This document shows, piece after piece, positions 18,572 through 25,554 of a DNA stretch of 64,000 nt (its first letter is position 1; every line of letters starts with the position of its first letter). Below the pieces are notes generated by a model. That model was not told the DNA's origin. It made no database searches and saw only the letters and a program-made list of their open reading frames with translations. The stretch lies in NCBI GenBank assembly GCA_003602285.1, contig QZVU01000003.1:248001-312000 (forward strand), written 5' to 3'. The position numbers were made by a program, and so were the translations under genes. Source of the DNA: Arthrobacter frigidicola (GTDB taxonomy: Bacteria; Actinomycetota; Actinomycetes; Actinomycetales; Micrococcaceae).

Positions 18572-18646
18572 GAAGAAGCGCTCCTACCTGTTGGGGGTGT
18601 GACCGGCGGGTGGCCACCCGGTCATAGTACCGGGCCGTTTCCACCG

Positions 18647-18718
18647 TTCCGCCCATAGGATTCGAACCTATACTCCGCAGCTCCAAAGGCTGGGGTGCTG
18701 CCATTACACCAGGGCGGA
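18647..18718 (-). tRNA. tRNA-Gln (anticodon UUG)
   Basis: 72-nt cloverleaf on the minus strand: acceptor TCCGCCC pairs with GGGCGGA, the D-arm contains TGTAATGGCAGCAC, the anticodon loop CTTTGGA gives UUG (Gln), and the T-arm is ATAGGTTCGAATCCTAT. The discriminator base is A and no CCA is encoded. Its place next to glmU matches mycobacteria. Confidence 0.95.
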
Positions 18719-18804
18719 CCATGCGCGCCCTGCCGTAGGCAGCACGTGCACACGGTTATCAAGTCTGCCACGAACGGAATCCATCGGCGACCCGGCCCGG
18801 TCCG

Positions 18805-18810
18805 TAGGAT
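18805..18810 (+). promoter_or_regulatory. Candidate -10 box for a leaderless TetR transcript
   Basis: TAGGAT ends six bases before the ATG at 18817, the spacing expected for a leaderless actinobacterial mRNA. The intervening GGAGGA sits too close to the ATG to act as a normal ribosome binding site. Confidence 0.4.
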
Positions 18811-18816
18811 GGAGGA

Positions 18817-19458
18817 ATGAGCCAGCCTTCAGCACCCGGGGACGGGGCCGTCCGACCCCGCATGACGGGTGCCCAGCGGCGCGCCCAGCTCATTGACGTC
18901 GGCCGGGCACTGTTCGCACTTCGGGGCCTCGACGGGACCACGATCGAGGAGATCGCCGCGGCGGCAGGGGTGTCCAAACCGGTGATCTACGAGCACTTCG
19001 GCAGCAAGGAAGGCCTCTACACCCAGGTGGTCGACGTCGAGTTCCACATCCTGCTGCGCAGCGTCACGACCGCCCTCGCCGGCGATGCCGGGTCCCGGGA
19101 GCTGCTTGAGCGCGCGGCGCTTGCCCTCCTCGACTACATCGAGAACAGCACCGACGGTTTCCGCATCCTCATGCGCGACGCCGCCCCGTCCCAGCCCGAG
19201 GGCGCGTTTTCCACACTGCTGTCCCGGATCGCCGCACGCGTGGAACACATCATGGCGGCCGAGTTTGAAAAGCGCGGATACCTGCCCCAGGACGGTGCCA
19301 TCTATGCCCAGATGCTTGTCGGGATGGTGGCGATGACCGGCCAGTGGTGGCTCGACGCGCGCCAGCCGGACAAGCGGACCGTGGCGGCGCACCTTGTGAA
19401 CCTCGCCTGGAACGGCCTCAGCGGGCTGTCGATCGACCCGCAGCTGCGCAGCGCCTGA
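18817..19458 (+). CDS. TetR/AcrR family transcriptional regulator
   Basis: One-component repressor type protein of 213 aa. The N-terminal HTH (about 20-70) is typical: RRAQLIDVGRALFALRGLDG, TTIEEIAAAAGVSKPVIYEH, then FGSKEGLYTQVV. The C-terminal ligand domain is helical and includes NSTDGFRILMRDA. It is divergent from tRNA-Gln and glmU, the same place as Rv1019 relative to glmU in M. tuberculosis, so it is probably a positional orthologue. Its targets are unknown, and the window shows no adjacent efflux gene that would suggest one. Confidence 0.93.
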   Translation: MSQPSAPGDGAVRPRMTGAQRRAQLIDVGRALFALRGLDGTTIEEIAAAAGVSKPVIYEHFGSKEGLYTQVVDVEFHILLRSVTTALAGDAGSRELLERAALALLDYIENSTDGFRILMRDAAPSQPEGAFSTLLSRIAARVEHIMAAEFEKRGYLPQDGAIYAQMLVGMVAMTGQWWLDARQPDKRTVAAHLVNLAWNGLSGLSIDPQLRSA

Positions 19459-19485
19459 GGCCCTGCGCGCCGGCACGCGGGGACG

Positions 19486-19515
19486 GGTGTCAGAAGAGCG
19501 GGTGTCAGAAGAGGA
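19486..19515. repeat. Tandem duplication of the small ORF's 3' end
   Basis: The sequence CGGGTGTCAGAAGAG occurs twice in succession. On the minus strand this repeats the last codons and the stop (CTC TTC TGA) of the 45-aa ORF immediately after its stop codon. Confidence 0.75.
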
Positions 19516-19642
19516 TGATCAGCAGGACGATCACCACGATGACGCCAAGGCCCGTACCGATGCCCACCCGGCGGCCGGCTGCCGGCCGCGTATCCTGCTT
19601 CCTGCGCCGGCCATGGACTGTGTTTCCACTGTTGCTGCTCAT
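19505..19642 (-). CDS. Small single-pass membrane protein (45 aa)
   Basis: Short open frame from ATG 19642 to TGA 19505. Residues 1-25 are polar and Arg/Lys-rich (HGRRRKQDTRPAAGRR), followed by a strongly hydrophobic segment (VGIGTGLGVIVVIVLLIILF, 26-45) that ends the protein. This basic N-terminus plus C-terminal helix is typical of a small inner-membrane protein with its N-terminus inside. No clear ribosome binding site is visible. It is divergent from the 198-aa membrane protein, with a palindromic AGTAGTAACTACT between them. No function can be assigned. Confidence 0.55.
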   Translation of the reverse strand: MSSNSGNTVHGRRRKQDTRPAAGRRVGIGTGLGVIVVIVLLIILF

Positions 19643-19679
19643 GGCACCAAGGGTAGGACCGGCTTCTCCCACCAACCAC

Positions 19680-19692
19680 AGTAGTAACTACT
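19680..19692. promoter_or_regulatory. Palindromic AGTAGT-A-ACTACT site
   Basis: A perfect 13-base palindrome with a central A in the divergent intergenic region 19643-19763. It is the inverted form of the CTACT element seen upstream of the LuxR pairs and the ini-like cluster. A dimeric HTH operator is plausible but untested. Confidence 0.4.
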
Positions 19693-19751
19693 CGTTCCCC
19701 TCCGTGAAGTACTCGGAGAAGGCTTCTCCTGCGGCCGCCGGGGACCGGTGC

Positions 19752-19757
19752 TAAGTT
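19752..19757 (+). promoter_or_regulatory. Candidate -10 box for a leaderless transcript
   Basis: TAAGTT ends six bases before the ATG at 19764, and no ribosome binding site lies between them. Confidence 0.4.
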
Positions 19758-19763
19758 ACCCCC

Positions 19764-20360
19764 ATGTCGAACGAACCTGCCGGGGAGGGCCCCGGGCGCA
19801 GGGCGGGGAACCCGGACGAACGGCGGCGGGAGCCGGCGCTCCACCCCGCTCCGCCGCGGCCGGAACTCGCCGGAAGCGCCCCCGCACCCATCGTTGCCGC
19901 GGTGCCGCCGCCGGGCCCGGTGGGAGCCGCCCGGTCCCTCTGGCTCGCGAGCTTCGCGGCCGGGATCGTGGCGGCCCTGCTTGCGTTCCTCAACCGCCGG
20001 TCCCAGCTTGACCGGCTGCGCGAGGCGGCGGCCGGCATCGGGGCCGAACGGGACCCGATGACCCTTGACACCGTTGCCGCGGTTGCGTGGTGGGGCGGGC
20101 TGGGCGCCCTCCTGGTCCTCATCGGCATCGAAGCGCTCCTGCTCGCCGTCCTGCTGCGCCGGCGTGGCTGGCCGCGGTGGGTACTGCTGGTGCTCCTGCC
20201 CGTGCACCTCGCGGTGCTGGCCGCCGGCGGCTCGATACTTGCCCCTCCGGGCGCGGAGACCTACTTCGTGCTGCTCCTGGTGGCGCAGGCCCTGCTCGGC
20301 GCTGCGGCGCTGGCCGCAAGCCTGCTCCCCCGCGCCAACGCGTGGTTCCGCCGCGGCTGA
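19764..20360 (+). CDS. Hypothetical four-helix membrane protein (198 aa)
   Basis: Unrecognised family. The first 55 residues are Pro/Arg/Gly/Ala-rich and probably disordered. Four hydrophobic segments follow: about 57-75 (SLWLASFAAGIVAALLAFL), 105-130 (VAWWGGLGALLVLIGIEALL), 135-157 (WVLLVLLPVHLAVLAAGGSI) and 163-187 (YFVLLLVAQALLGAAALAAS), ending in FRRG. Segments 1 and 2 are separated by a polar loop rich in Arg, Asp and Glu. It is convergent with iniC. Local composition is like the rest of the chromosome. Confidence 0.8.
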   Translation: MSNEPAGEGPGRRAGNPDERRREPALHPAPPRPELAGSAPAPIVAAVPPPGPVGAARSLWLASFAAGIVAALLAFLNRRSQLDRLREAAAGIGAERDPMTLDTVAAVAWWGGLGALLVLIGIEALLLAVLLRRRGWPRWVLLVLLPVHLAVLAAGGSILAPPGAETYFVLLLVAQALLGAAALAASLLPRANAWFRRG

Positions 20361-20362
20361 AA

Positions 20363-20402
20363 CCGGTCATTGACGGACTGCGAGCCCTGCTCGTCGGACC
20401 GG
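20363..20402. terminator. Possible bidirectional hairpin between convergent genes
   Basis: CCGGTC (20363-20368) pairs with GACCGG (20397-20402), with an inner GACG/CGTC and a GCGAGC/GCTCGT stem. No T-run is present. It lies between the stops of the 198-aa gene and iniC. Confidence 0.35.
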
Positions 20403-20413
20403 GACACAGGGGT

Positions 20414-21901
20414 TCAGAGGGGGGCTGCCGGCTCCTGGGCGGTATCGGCAAGCAACGCCTCGCAGCTGCGGATCACCGTCTGGCACAGTTCCAGGGCACT
20501 CCTGTCGGTCAACGGGTTTTCGGCCACGGCGCGCCAGCGGCGCAGCTGAAGCACCGCCTCTGTCCGCACCTGATCCGCAGGTGCGTCCCGCCGCAGTCCC
20601 AGCCGGCGCGCAGGTGCCACCCCGCTGCCGCCGATGAGCCGTTCCGCGTCCGCCGCCAGGTCCGGCGCGAGGGCCACCCCGCTGGTGTGGAGCACCCCAA
20701 GGAGCCGAAGCTCCCGGTACTCATGGGCACCGGCAAGGATCCGCTCGATCGACGCAGCGAGGGCGGCGGTGCCGGGCCGGGGCCGGGCACGCACGAGGGC
20801 GTCGACACCGATCAGGACGTTTCGGGCCTTGAGCTGGGCCGCCCGGGCCTGGAACTGGCCCGAGAGCGCACGGAGGATGTCGTCAAGGCCGCTGCGCCGG
20901 GCCAGTTCGCGGGCCAGGGCCGTCGGCTCGCCGATGCCCCCGCCGAGCAGTGCGCACGCGAGCCGGACCCCGAACAGGCCGAACCGTTCAAGCAAAACGG
21001 CGCGCTCCCCCGCGGGAACGCCCCCGGGCGCGTCCTCCCGGACGAACCGGTCGGCGGAGAGGAGGAGGCGCTCGCGGTCCCCGCGCTCGAGCCGTGCCAG
21101 CGCCGCGAGGGCGGCGAACTCGCTCTGGCGCAGGGTCCGCGCGCTCTGGGCGAGGAGGCCGGCGACCGGGACGACGCCCAGGGCCAGGCGGCGCAGGCCG
21201 GCGTCGTTCCGGTAGCGGGCGGCCACCTCGCGGGCGGCCAGCAGCGCATCGATCCGTCCCGCTCCGACCTCGTCGGCCCGCGAGAGGACCGCCAGCGCGT
21301 TGACCGTACCCGACTGTCCCGCCGCAGTGTCCTGGAAGGACTCGAGGAAGCCGAGGTCGCTCGCGTGGAGGTGGCGCATCAGGTAGATCAGGGCGTCGGC
21401 CTCCGACGGTGCGTCGCCCGGGGTGAGGAACCCCACCGAGCGAGCGGAAATCTCACGCGACAGCGATGCGATCCCGGGGGTGTCGATGAGCGTGAGGTCC
21501 CGCAGGGCCCGGGCCGGCCATTCCACCACGAGCCGGTCCACCTCGTCGGCGGGGGTGCCGCCGAGGTCGAGCTGCAGCCGGCCCTCCACCCGGCGCACGG
21601 GCAGCGCCCGCGGGGCACCGTCAAGCGGGTGCAGGGTCACCCGGGGGGTGTCCCCATGGCGGTACCAGGTGATGACCCGGGTGCATTCCCCGGTGTCCGT
21701 GGGGGCGATCTCTTCGCCGATCACCGCATTGAGAAGCGTGGATTTGCCCGCCTTCACCATCCCGGCGACGGCGACGCGGAGCGGTTCGCGCAGCCGCCGG
21801 TCATAGCCCGAGAGCACGGCCAGCGCCGCCGGGTCCGCCCCGTACACCTCCTGGGCGTCCTGGACGAGCGCTGCCACCGCGGTACCCACGCCATCGGTCA
21901 C
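20414..21901 (-). CDS. iniC: Dynamin-like GTPase IniC
   Basis: Large dynamin-family GTPase expected to act on membranes. The 495 aa contain G1 GMVKAGKSTLLNAV (47-60), a G2-like Thr in TDTGECTRVITWY, G3 LIDTPGIASL and G4-like LSRADEVGAGRIDALL, then a helical part with no clear membrane helix. Size (M. tuberculosis IniC is about 490 aa) and position right after iniA support orthology with iniC. The start ATG overlaps the iniA stop (21898-21901), so the two are coupled and probably act as a pair, as tandem bacterial dynamins often do. In mycobacteria iniBAC is induced by cell-wall inhibitors such as isoniazid and ethambutol. Confidence 0.88.
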   Translation of the reverse strand: MTDGVGTAVAALVQDAQEVYGADPAALAVLSGYDRRLREPLRVAVAGMVKAGKSTLLNAVIGEEIAPTDTGECTRVITWYRHGDTPRVTLHPLDGAPRALPVRRVEGRLQLDLGGTPADEVDRLVVEWPARALRDLTLIDTPGIASLSREISARSVGFLTPGDAPSEADALIYLMRHLHASDLGFLESFQDTAAGQSGTVNALAVLSRADEVGAGRIDALLAAREVAARYRNDAGLRRLALGVVPVAGLLAQSARTLRQSEFAALAALARLERGDRERLLLSADRFVREDAPGGVPAGERAVLLERFGLFGVRLACALLGGGIGEPTALARELARRSGLDDILRALSGQFQARAAQLKARNVLIGVDALVRARPRPGTAALAASIERILAGAHEYRELRLLGVLHTSGVALAPDLAADAERLIGGSGVAPARRLGLRRDAPADQVRTEAVLQLRRWRAVAENPLTDRSALELCQTVIRSCEALLADTAQEPAAPL

Positions 21902-23724
21902 GGCCGCGCCGCCGCGGGGTCACCTTCCAGTGCGCGGGCCTCGGCGTGCAGGGCGTCGACGCGCTTCAGCTCGGCCCGGATCTGCTGCATCCGCTGCTCC
22001 CGCTCGAGGGCGTAGGTGGCCGCGGCCTTCTGCGCCGCCGCGACCGAATCACCCAGCGAGCGGTGGTGCTCTTCGGCGATCTCGGAGAAGTGGTCGCGGG
22101 TGGCGCGCTGGATCAGGCGCAGCCGGTCCTTGAGTTCCTTCCCGACCTGGAAGACGACGTCGTCGATCTGCCGCCGCACGAGCGCCTTCGCCTCGCCCTG
22201 CCTGCGCTTGAGCCGCGCCTCCTTGTCCTCCCGGTAGGCCTTGCGTCCCAGCAGGAGCCCGGCTCCCACCGAGAAGGGGTTGATCAGGGACATACCGACG
22301 ATGCCGGTGAGCAGCCCGAACATCAGGACGCCGCCGTAGGATCCGCGCATGCCGATCAGGACCTTCTGCAGGGGGCCCACCCTGCCCGGGTCGAGCGTCG
22401 GCACCTTCTCGACGGGGCTCAGGACGTCCTGGGTGTCGGAGACCGAAAGCACCGGCAGCCGCACCTCGTCCTGCTGGAAATGCTCGGCGACCTGCTCGGC
22501 CAGCCAGGCGGAGCGTTCACTGGTCCAGACGAAGGTGTCGGAGACCGCCGAGGCGACCCGCTGCTCGAGCCACTGGGCGAACTGGTCCCAGGTCGGCCCC
22601 GGGTCCCCTTCGTCGATCGCCTGCTCCGCTTCGCGCTGGATCCTGCGCAGCCGGTCGCGCAGGTCGTACTCCATGTCGGCGATGAGGTCGCTGATGCCGT
22701 CGTTGAGGGTGACCTGCCAGCGGGCCGACCGCCGGCGCTGCTCATCGGCGCGCTCCTTGGCGGCCTCAAGCCCGGCGATCATCAGCGGGGTCCGTTCGGG
22801 GTCCTCAAGCGCTCCGAGTTCAGACGTCAGCGACAGGCGCAGGTGCTCGGTGATCGAGAGCAGGTCCTGGGCGACGGAGCGGCGTTGGAGCCGTTCGGCG
22901 GAGCCGAGGATGTCCGAGCGCAGGTAGGCCACCAGCGCCGGGAACCCCGACTCGGCATTGAGTTCGTTGTCCTTGAGGCGGGCCGCGTGCAGGCGCAGGT
23001 CGGAGGACACCGGGATCAGCGGGATCCCGGGGCGCACCCGGTCCAGGTGGGCGCGGTCGAGTTCGGCGACCCGCCGCCACTGCGGGTAGAGGTCGGTCTT
23101 GGTCAGGACGCAGCCGATATTCGGGGAGACCCGCAGGGCCTGGCGCAGGAAGCGGATTTCCGGTTCGGTGTATTCCTGGGAGGCGTCGGAGACCAGCAGC
23201 ATCGCATCGGCCGTCGGCAGCGCGGTAAGCGTTGTCAGCGAGTGCGCCGAATCGAGGCCGCCGACCCCGGGCGAGTCGACGAGGGAGAGCCCGCCGGTCA
23301 GGACCTTGCGCGGCAGGGCCACCTCGGCCGCCACGAGCCGGCGCTCGTTGCCGGGGTTGCCCTTCTCCGAAACGTAGGAGGCGATATCGGCCAGGTCGAC
23401 CGGCTGGCGCTCCAGCGCGGGCCCGCCGTCGGCCGCCGGGTCGGCGTCCCGGGGCACCACGAGGACGGCCGAGGGCTGCTCGCCGTAGCGCACCACGGTG
23501 GGCACCGAGGTGGCGATGTCGTCATCCACCGGGCACACGGGCGCGTTGACCAGGGCGTTGATGAGCTGGCTCTTACCTTGCTTAAACTCTCCAACGACGA
23601 TCACCCGGATGTTCGCGTCGAGGAGGCGGCCGCGGGTCGATTCGAGGCGGCGGCGCAGGTCCGCCCGGTCTCCGGCCTGCACCAGGTCAATGCCGCGCTC
23701 CACAAGTTGAACCAGCTCGGCCAC
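21898..23724 (-). CDS. iniA: Dynamin-like GTPase IniA with membrane-inserting segment
   Basis: 608-aa dynamin-like protein. From the chosen start, G1 GEFKQGKSQLINALV is at 45-59, then a switch region (DDDIATSVPTVVRYG), G3 SLVDSPGVGGLDSA and G4 CVLTKTDLYPQWRR. Long helical regions flank a hydrophobic stretch near 450-490 (YGGVLMFGLLTGIVGMSLIN), the kind of paddle that mycobacterial IniA uses to bind membranes. The GTG at 23724 is preceded by GGGAGG at ideal spacing; the open extension to 23820 would place a strong hairpin (23767-23800) inside the gene, so GTG 23724 is preferred. It follows iniB by 111 nt and overlaps iniC by four bases. Membrane fission or repair under envelope stress is the known theme of the family. 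Confidence 0.9.
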   Translation of the reverse strand: MAELVQLVERGIDLVQAGDRADLRRRLESTRGRLLDANIRVIVVGEFKQGKSQLINALVNAPVCPVDDDIATSVPTVVRYGEQPSAVLVVPRDADPAADGGPALERQPVDLADIASYVSEKGNPGNERRLVAAEVALPRKVLTGGLSLVDSPGVGGLDSAHSLTTLTALPTADAMLLVSDASQEYTEPEIRFLRQALRVSPNIGCVLTKTDLYPQWRRVAELDRAHLDRVRPGIPLIPVSSDLRLHAARLKDNELNAESGFPALVAYLRSDILGSAERLQRRSVAQDLLSITEHLRLSLTSELGALEDPERTPLMIAGLEAAKERADEQRRRSARWQVTLNDGISDLIADMEYDLRDRLRRIQREAEQAIDEGDPGPTWDQFAQWLEQRVASAVSDTFVWTSERSAWLAEQVAEHFQQDEVRLPVLSVSDTQDVLSPVEKVPTLDPGRVGPLQKVLIGMRGSYGGVLMFGLLTGIVGMSLINPFSVGAGLLLGRKAYREDKEARLKRRQGEAKALVRRQIDDVVFQVGKELKDRLRLIQRATRDHFSEIAEEHHRSLGDSVAAAQKAAATYALEREQRMQQIRAELKRVDALHAEARALEGDPAAARP

Positions 23725-23766
23725 AGGTGCACCTCCCGGGAAAGACGATGACTCGAGACTACAGAG

Positions 23767-23800
23767 CGGCCCGGCGGGAAGCACGCTTCCTGCCGGGCCG
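23767..23800 (-). promoter_or_regulatory. Strong intercistronic hairpin between iniB and iniA
   Basis: 15-bp stem (23767-23781 with 23786-23800, one G-T pair) with a 4-base loop. On the minus strand no T-run follows, so it is more likely an attenuator or mRNA-end stabiliser setting iniB above iniA/iniC than a full stop. On the plus strand it is followed by GTTCTTCTTG. Confidence 0.6.
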
Positions 23801-23835
23801 AGCCGTTCTTCTTGAGACAAACTTGCGGGAGGCTG

Positions 23836-25176
23836 CTAGGAATCGGCCTCCAGGTCCACCTCGCCGCCCTCGTCGGCTGTGACCTCGGTGTCGGTCAGGA
23901 CGACCGACTCGTCGATCGAGGTGAACTCGGTGGTGATGTCGTCCACGACAACCTCGGTGGAGGTGTCGTTGAAGGACTCGTCGAACTCCGCCTCGACGGC
24001 GACGGACTTGTCGGTGTTGAAGGATTCGTCGATGACGACCTCGGTCTCGGTGGTGGTCGTCGTCTCGGTGGTCGTCGTGGTCTCGTTGTAGGAATCCGTG
24101 ACGTCGACCTCGTTGAACGAGTCCTCGATCTCGACGTCCAGGTCCGTGTTGATCGAGTGGTCGGTGACGGACTTGTCGACCTCATTGAAGGAGTCGTCGA
24201 TCTCGACGGTCGTCGAATTGTCGTTGTTCGAATCCCGCACCGTGGTCGTCGACTCGTCCGTGGTCTCGTTGAACGAGTCCTCGAACTCGACGTCCACGTC
24301 CGTGTTGTACGAGTCGTTGATGTCGTTGTCCTCGTCGTTGTCCTCGTTGTAGGAGTCGTTGATCGACTCGTCCTCGTTGTAGGAGTCGTTGACCGAGTTG
24401 TCCTTGTTGTAGGAATCCTCGGTGTTGTGGGAATCCTCGGTGACGTCGTTGTCCTCATTGAAGGAGTCATCGATCTCGACGTCGACATCGGTGTTGCCGA
24501 TGCCGATATGCGCGTCATCCCCGGCATGAACCGTGGTGGAGTTGTCGGTGGATTCGTCGACGGAGTTGTCGACCTCGACGTCGCCTTCGGCCGCGATGGC
24601 GTCATCGCCCGAGGCGACAATGGCGTCGTTGTCGAAGAACTGGGTGACATCGCCGTCGGCCCAGATGTTCTGGTTGACCGACTGGTCGGTGATGGTGTCC
24701 CGGTCATCGATGGTCGACGTGTAGGAGTAGTTGTTCATTACGTGAGTCAGGGTCTGGACCGCGTGGCCGTGATCGTTGTAGTCGTCGTGGCCATGGTCGT
24801 CATCGTCGTCATCGTGATCGTGATCGTGGCCCCGGCCGCCGCCATGCCCGTGGTCATCGTCGTCGTCATCGCCGTGGCTGTGGCCCGCACCGGTGATCGG
24901 CCCGACGCTGACGGAGCCGGCGTTGCCGCTCATCGGCGCCTCGATGGTGGAGTCATTGCCGCCGGTGTTGTACTCGCGGTCGAAGGACGAGTTCACGGCG
25001 ACGGGGGCGTAGTCGAGGATGACCGGCAGAACCGCATCGACATCTTCCATGCAGACACCTCCGAGCCCGGCGTCGGCGAGGGCCCCCTCGGGGTCAGCCT
25101 TGAAGGCCGCCGCGGCCTCGGGGTCCTTGAACAGGTTCATCAGGAATTCGAGAAGAGTCGTTGCGAGAGTTGGCAT
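23836..25176 (-). CDS. iniB: IniB-like protein: IniB N-domain plus Asp/Asn-rich repeats
   Basis: 446 aa. Residues 1-57 form the IniB N-terminal domain: LLEFLMNLFKDPEAAAAF, then DPEGALADAGL and a short helix ending LPVILDYAPV. Residues 99-138 are a His/Asp/Gly segment (runs of six Asp and HGHGGGRGHDHDH). Residues 140-230 are Asp/Asn/Thr-rich. Residues 235-405 carry about eleven copies of an [DEN]-[DE]-S-[FY]-N-x unit (for example DDSFNE, NDSYNE, EDSFNE). From residue 130 onward basic residues are nearly absent, so the protein is extremely acidic. ATG 25176, preceded by AGGGGAA, is chosen because the IniB domain begins there. No signal peptide is visible. Mycobacterial IniB is Gly/Asn-rich; only the N-domain and gene order link them. 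Its molecular role is unknown. Confidence 0.85.
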   Translation of the reverse strand: MPTLATTLLEFLMNLFKDPEAAAAFKADPEGALADAGLGGVCMEDVDAVLPVILDYAPVAVNSSFDREYNTGGNDSTIEAPMSGNAGSVSVGPITGAGHSHGDDDDDDHGHGGGRGHDHDHDDDDDDHGHDDYNDHGHAVQTLTHVMNNYSYTSTIDDRDTITDQSVNQNIWADGDVTQFFDNDAIVASGDDAIAAEGDVEVDNSVDESTDNSTTVHAGDDAHIGIGNTDVDVEIDDSFNEDNDVTEDSHNTEDSYNKDNSVNDSYNEDESINDSYNEDNDEDNDINDSYNTDVDVEFEDSFNETTDESTTTVRDSNNDNSTTVEIDDSFNEVDKSVTDHSINTDLDVEIEDSFNEVDVTDSYNETTTTTETTTTTETEVVIDESFNTDKSVAVEAEFDESFNDTSTEVVVDDITTEFTSIDESVVLTDTEVTADEGGEVDLEADS

Positions 25177-25554
25177 TTTGGGTTCCCCTGCTTGGTGATG
25201 ATCGGTTGTTCTGAGAGCGCCGATGCTTGGATCGCCTGAATTCAATCTAGGACCGGCGCCGTCCGCCGCCATCGGGGATTCCTCCCCTTCCGGGGACTCC
25301 TTCAATAGGGGTTTGAGCATCGCCCGGCAGTAGGGGTACGGGGTAATCGGACACCCCGCGCACCGGAACAGGGGGTCGGGCGACCACCGGGGCGGGCGCC
25401 GGCCGGGAGGCCCTGCCCTGAGGCGGCCGCGCACCAGGAAGCGACTCCCGCGCCCGCAAACGACCAGTGCACCAGAAAACGACGGGCGGACCCGCTATAT
25501 CCGGTCTCGACGTCGCAATCGGGCGCGTTTCTGCCCCTGCGCCCGCCGGGTGCC
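25177..25554 (-). promoter_or_regulatory. iniB promoter region with tandem TACCCCG-TACCCCT heptads
   Basis: 378 bases without a gene. On the minus strand 25345-25330 reads TACCCCGTACCCCTAC: two adjacent TACCCC(G/T) heptads about 155 bases upstream of the iniB ATG, similar in form to NarL/LuxR-type heptamers. AGTAGGGGT (plus, 25329-25337) matches 1880-1888 before the sugar transferase. Two AAACGAC copies lie near 25457-25480. Confidence 0.4.

Noticed and set aside
18719-18816. A second tRNA beside tRNA-Gln
   Set aside because: No cloverleaf could be folded; the region holds only the divergent promoter.
20087-22015. A long open frame on the plus strand opposite iniC
   Set aside because: High GC keeps many antisense frames open; it has no recognisable motif, is rich in Arg/Gly/Pro, and iniC on the other strand has clear GTPase motifs. 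The same holds for long frames opposite iniA (21946-23751), the IniR-like gene (26113-28026) and the LuxR genes.
23725-23820. ATG 23820 as the iniA start
   Set aside because: It would place a strong hairpin inside the gene, while GTG 23724 has an ideal GGGAGG upstream.
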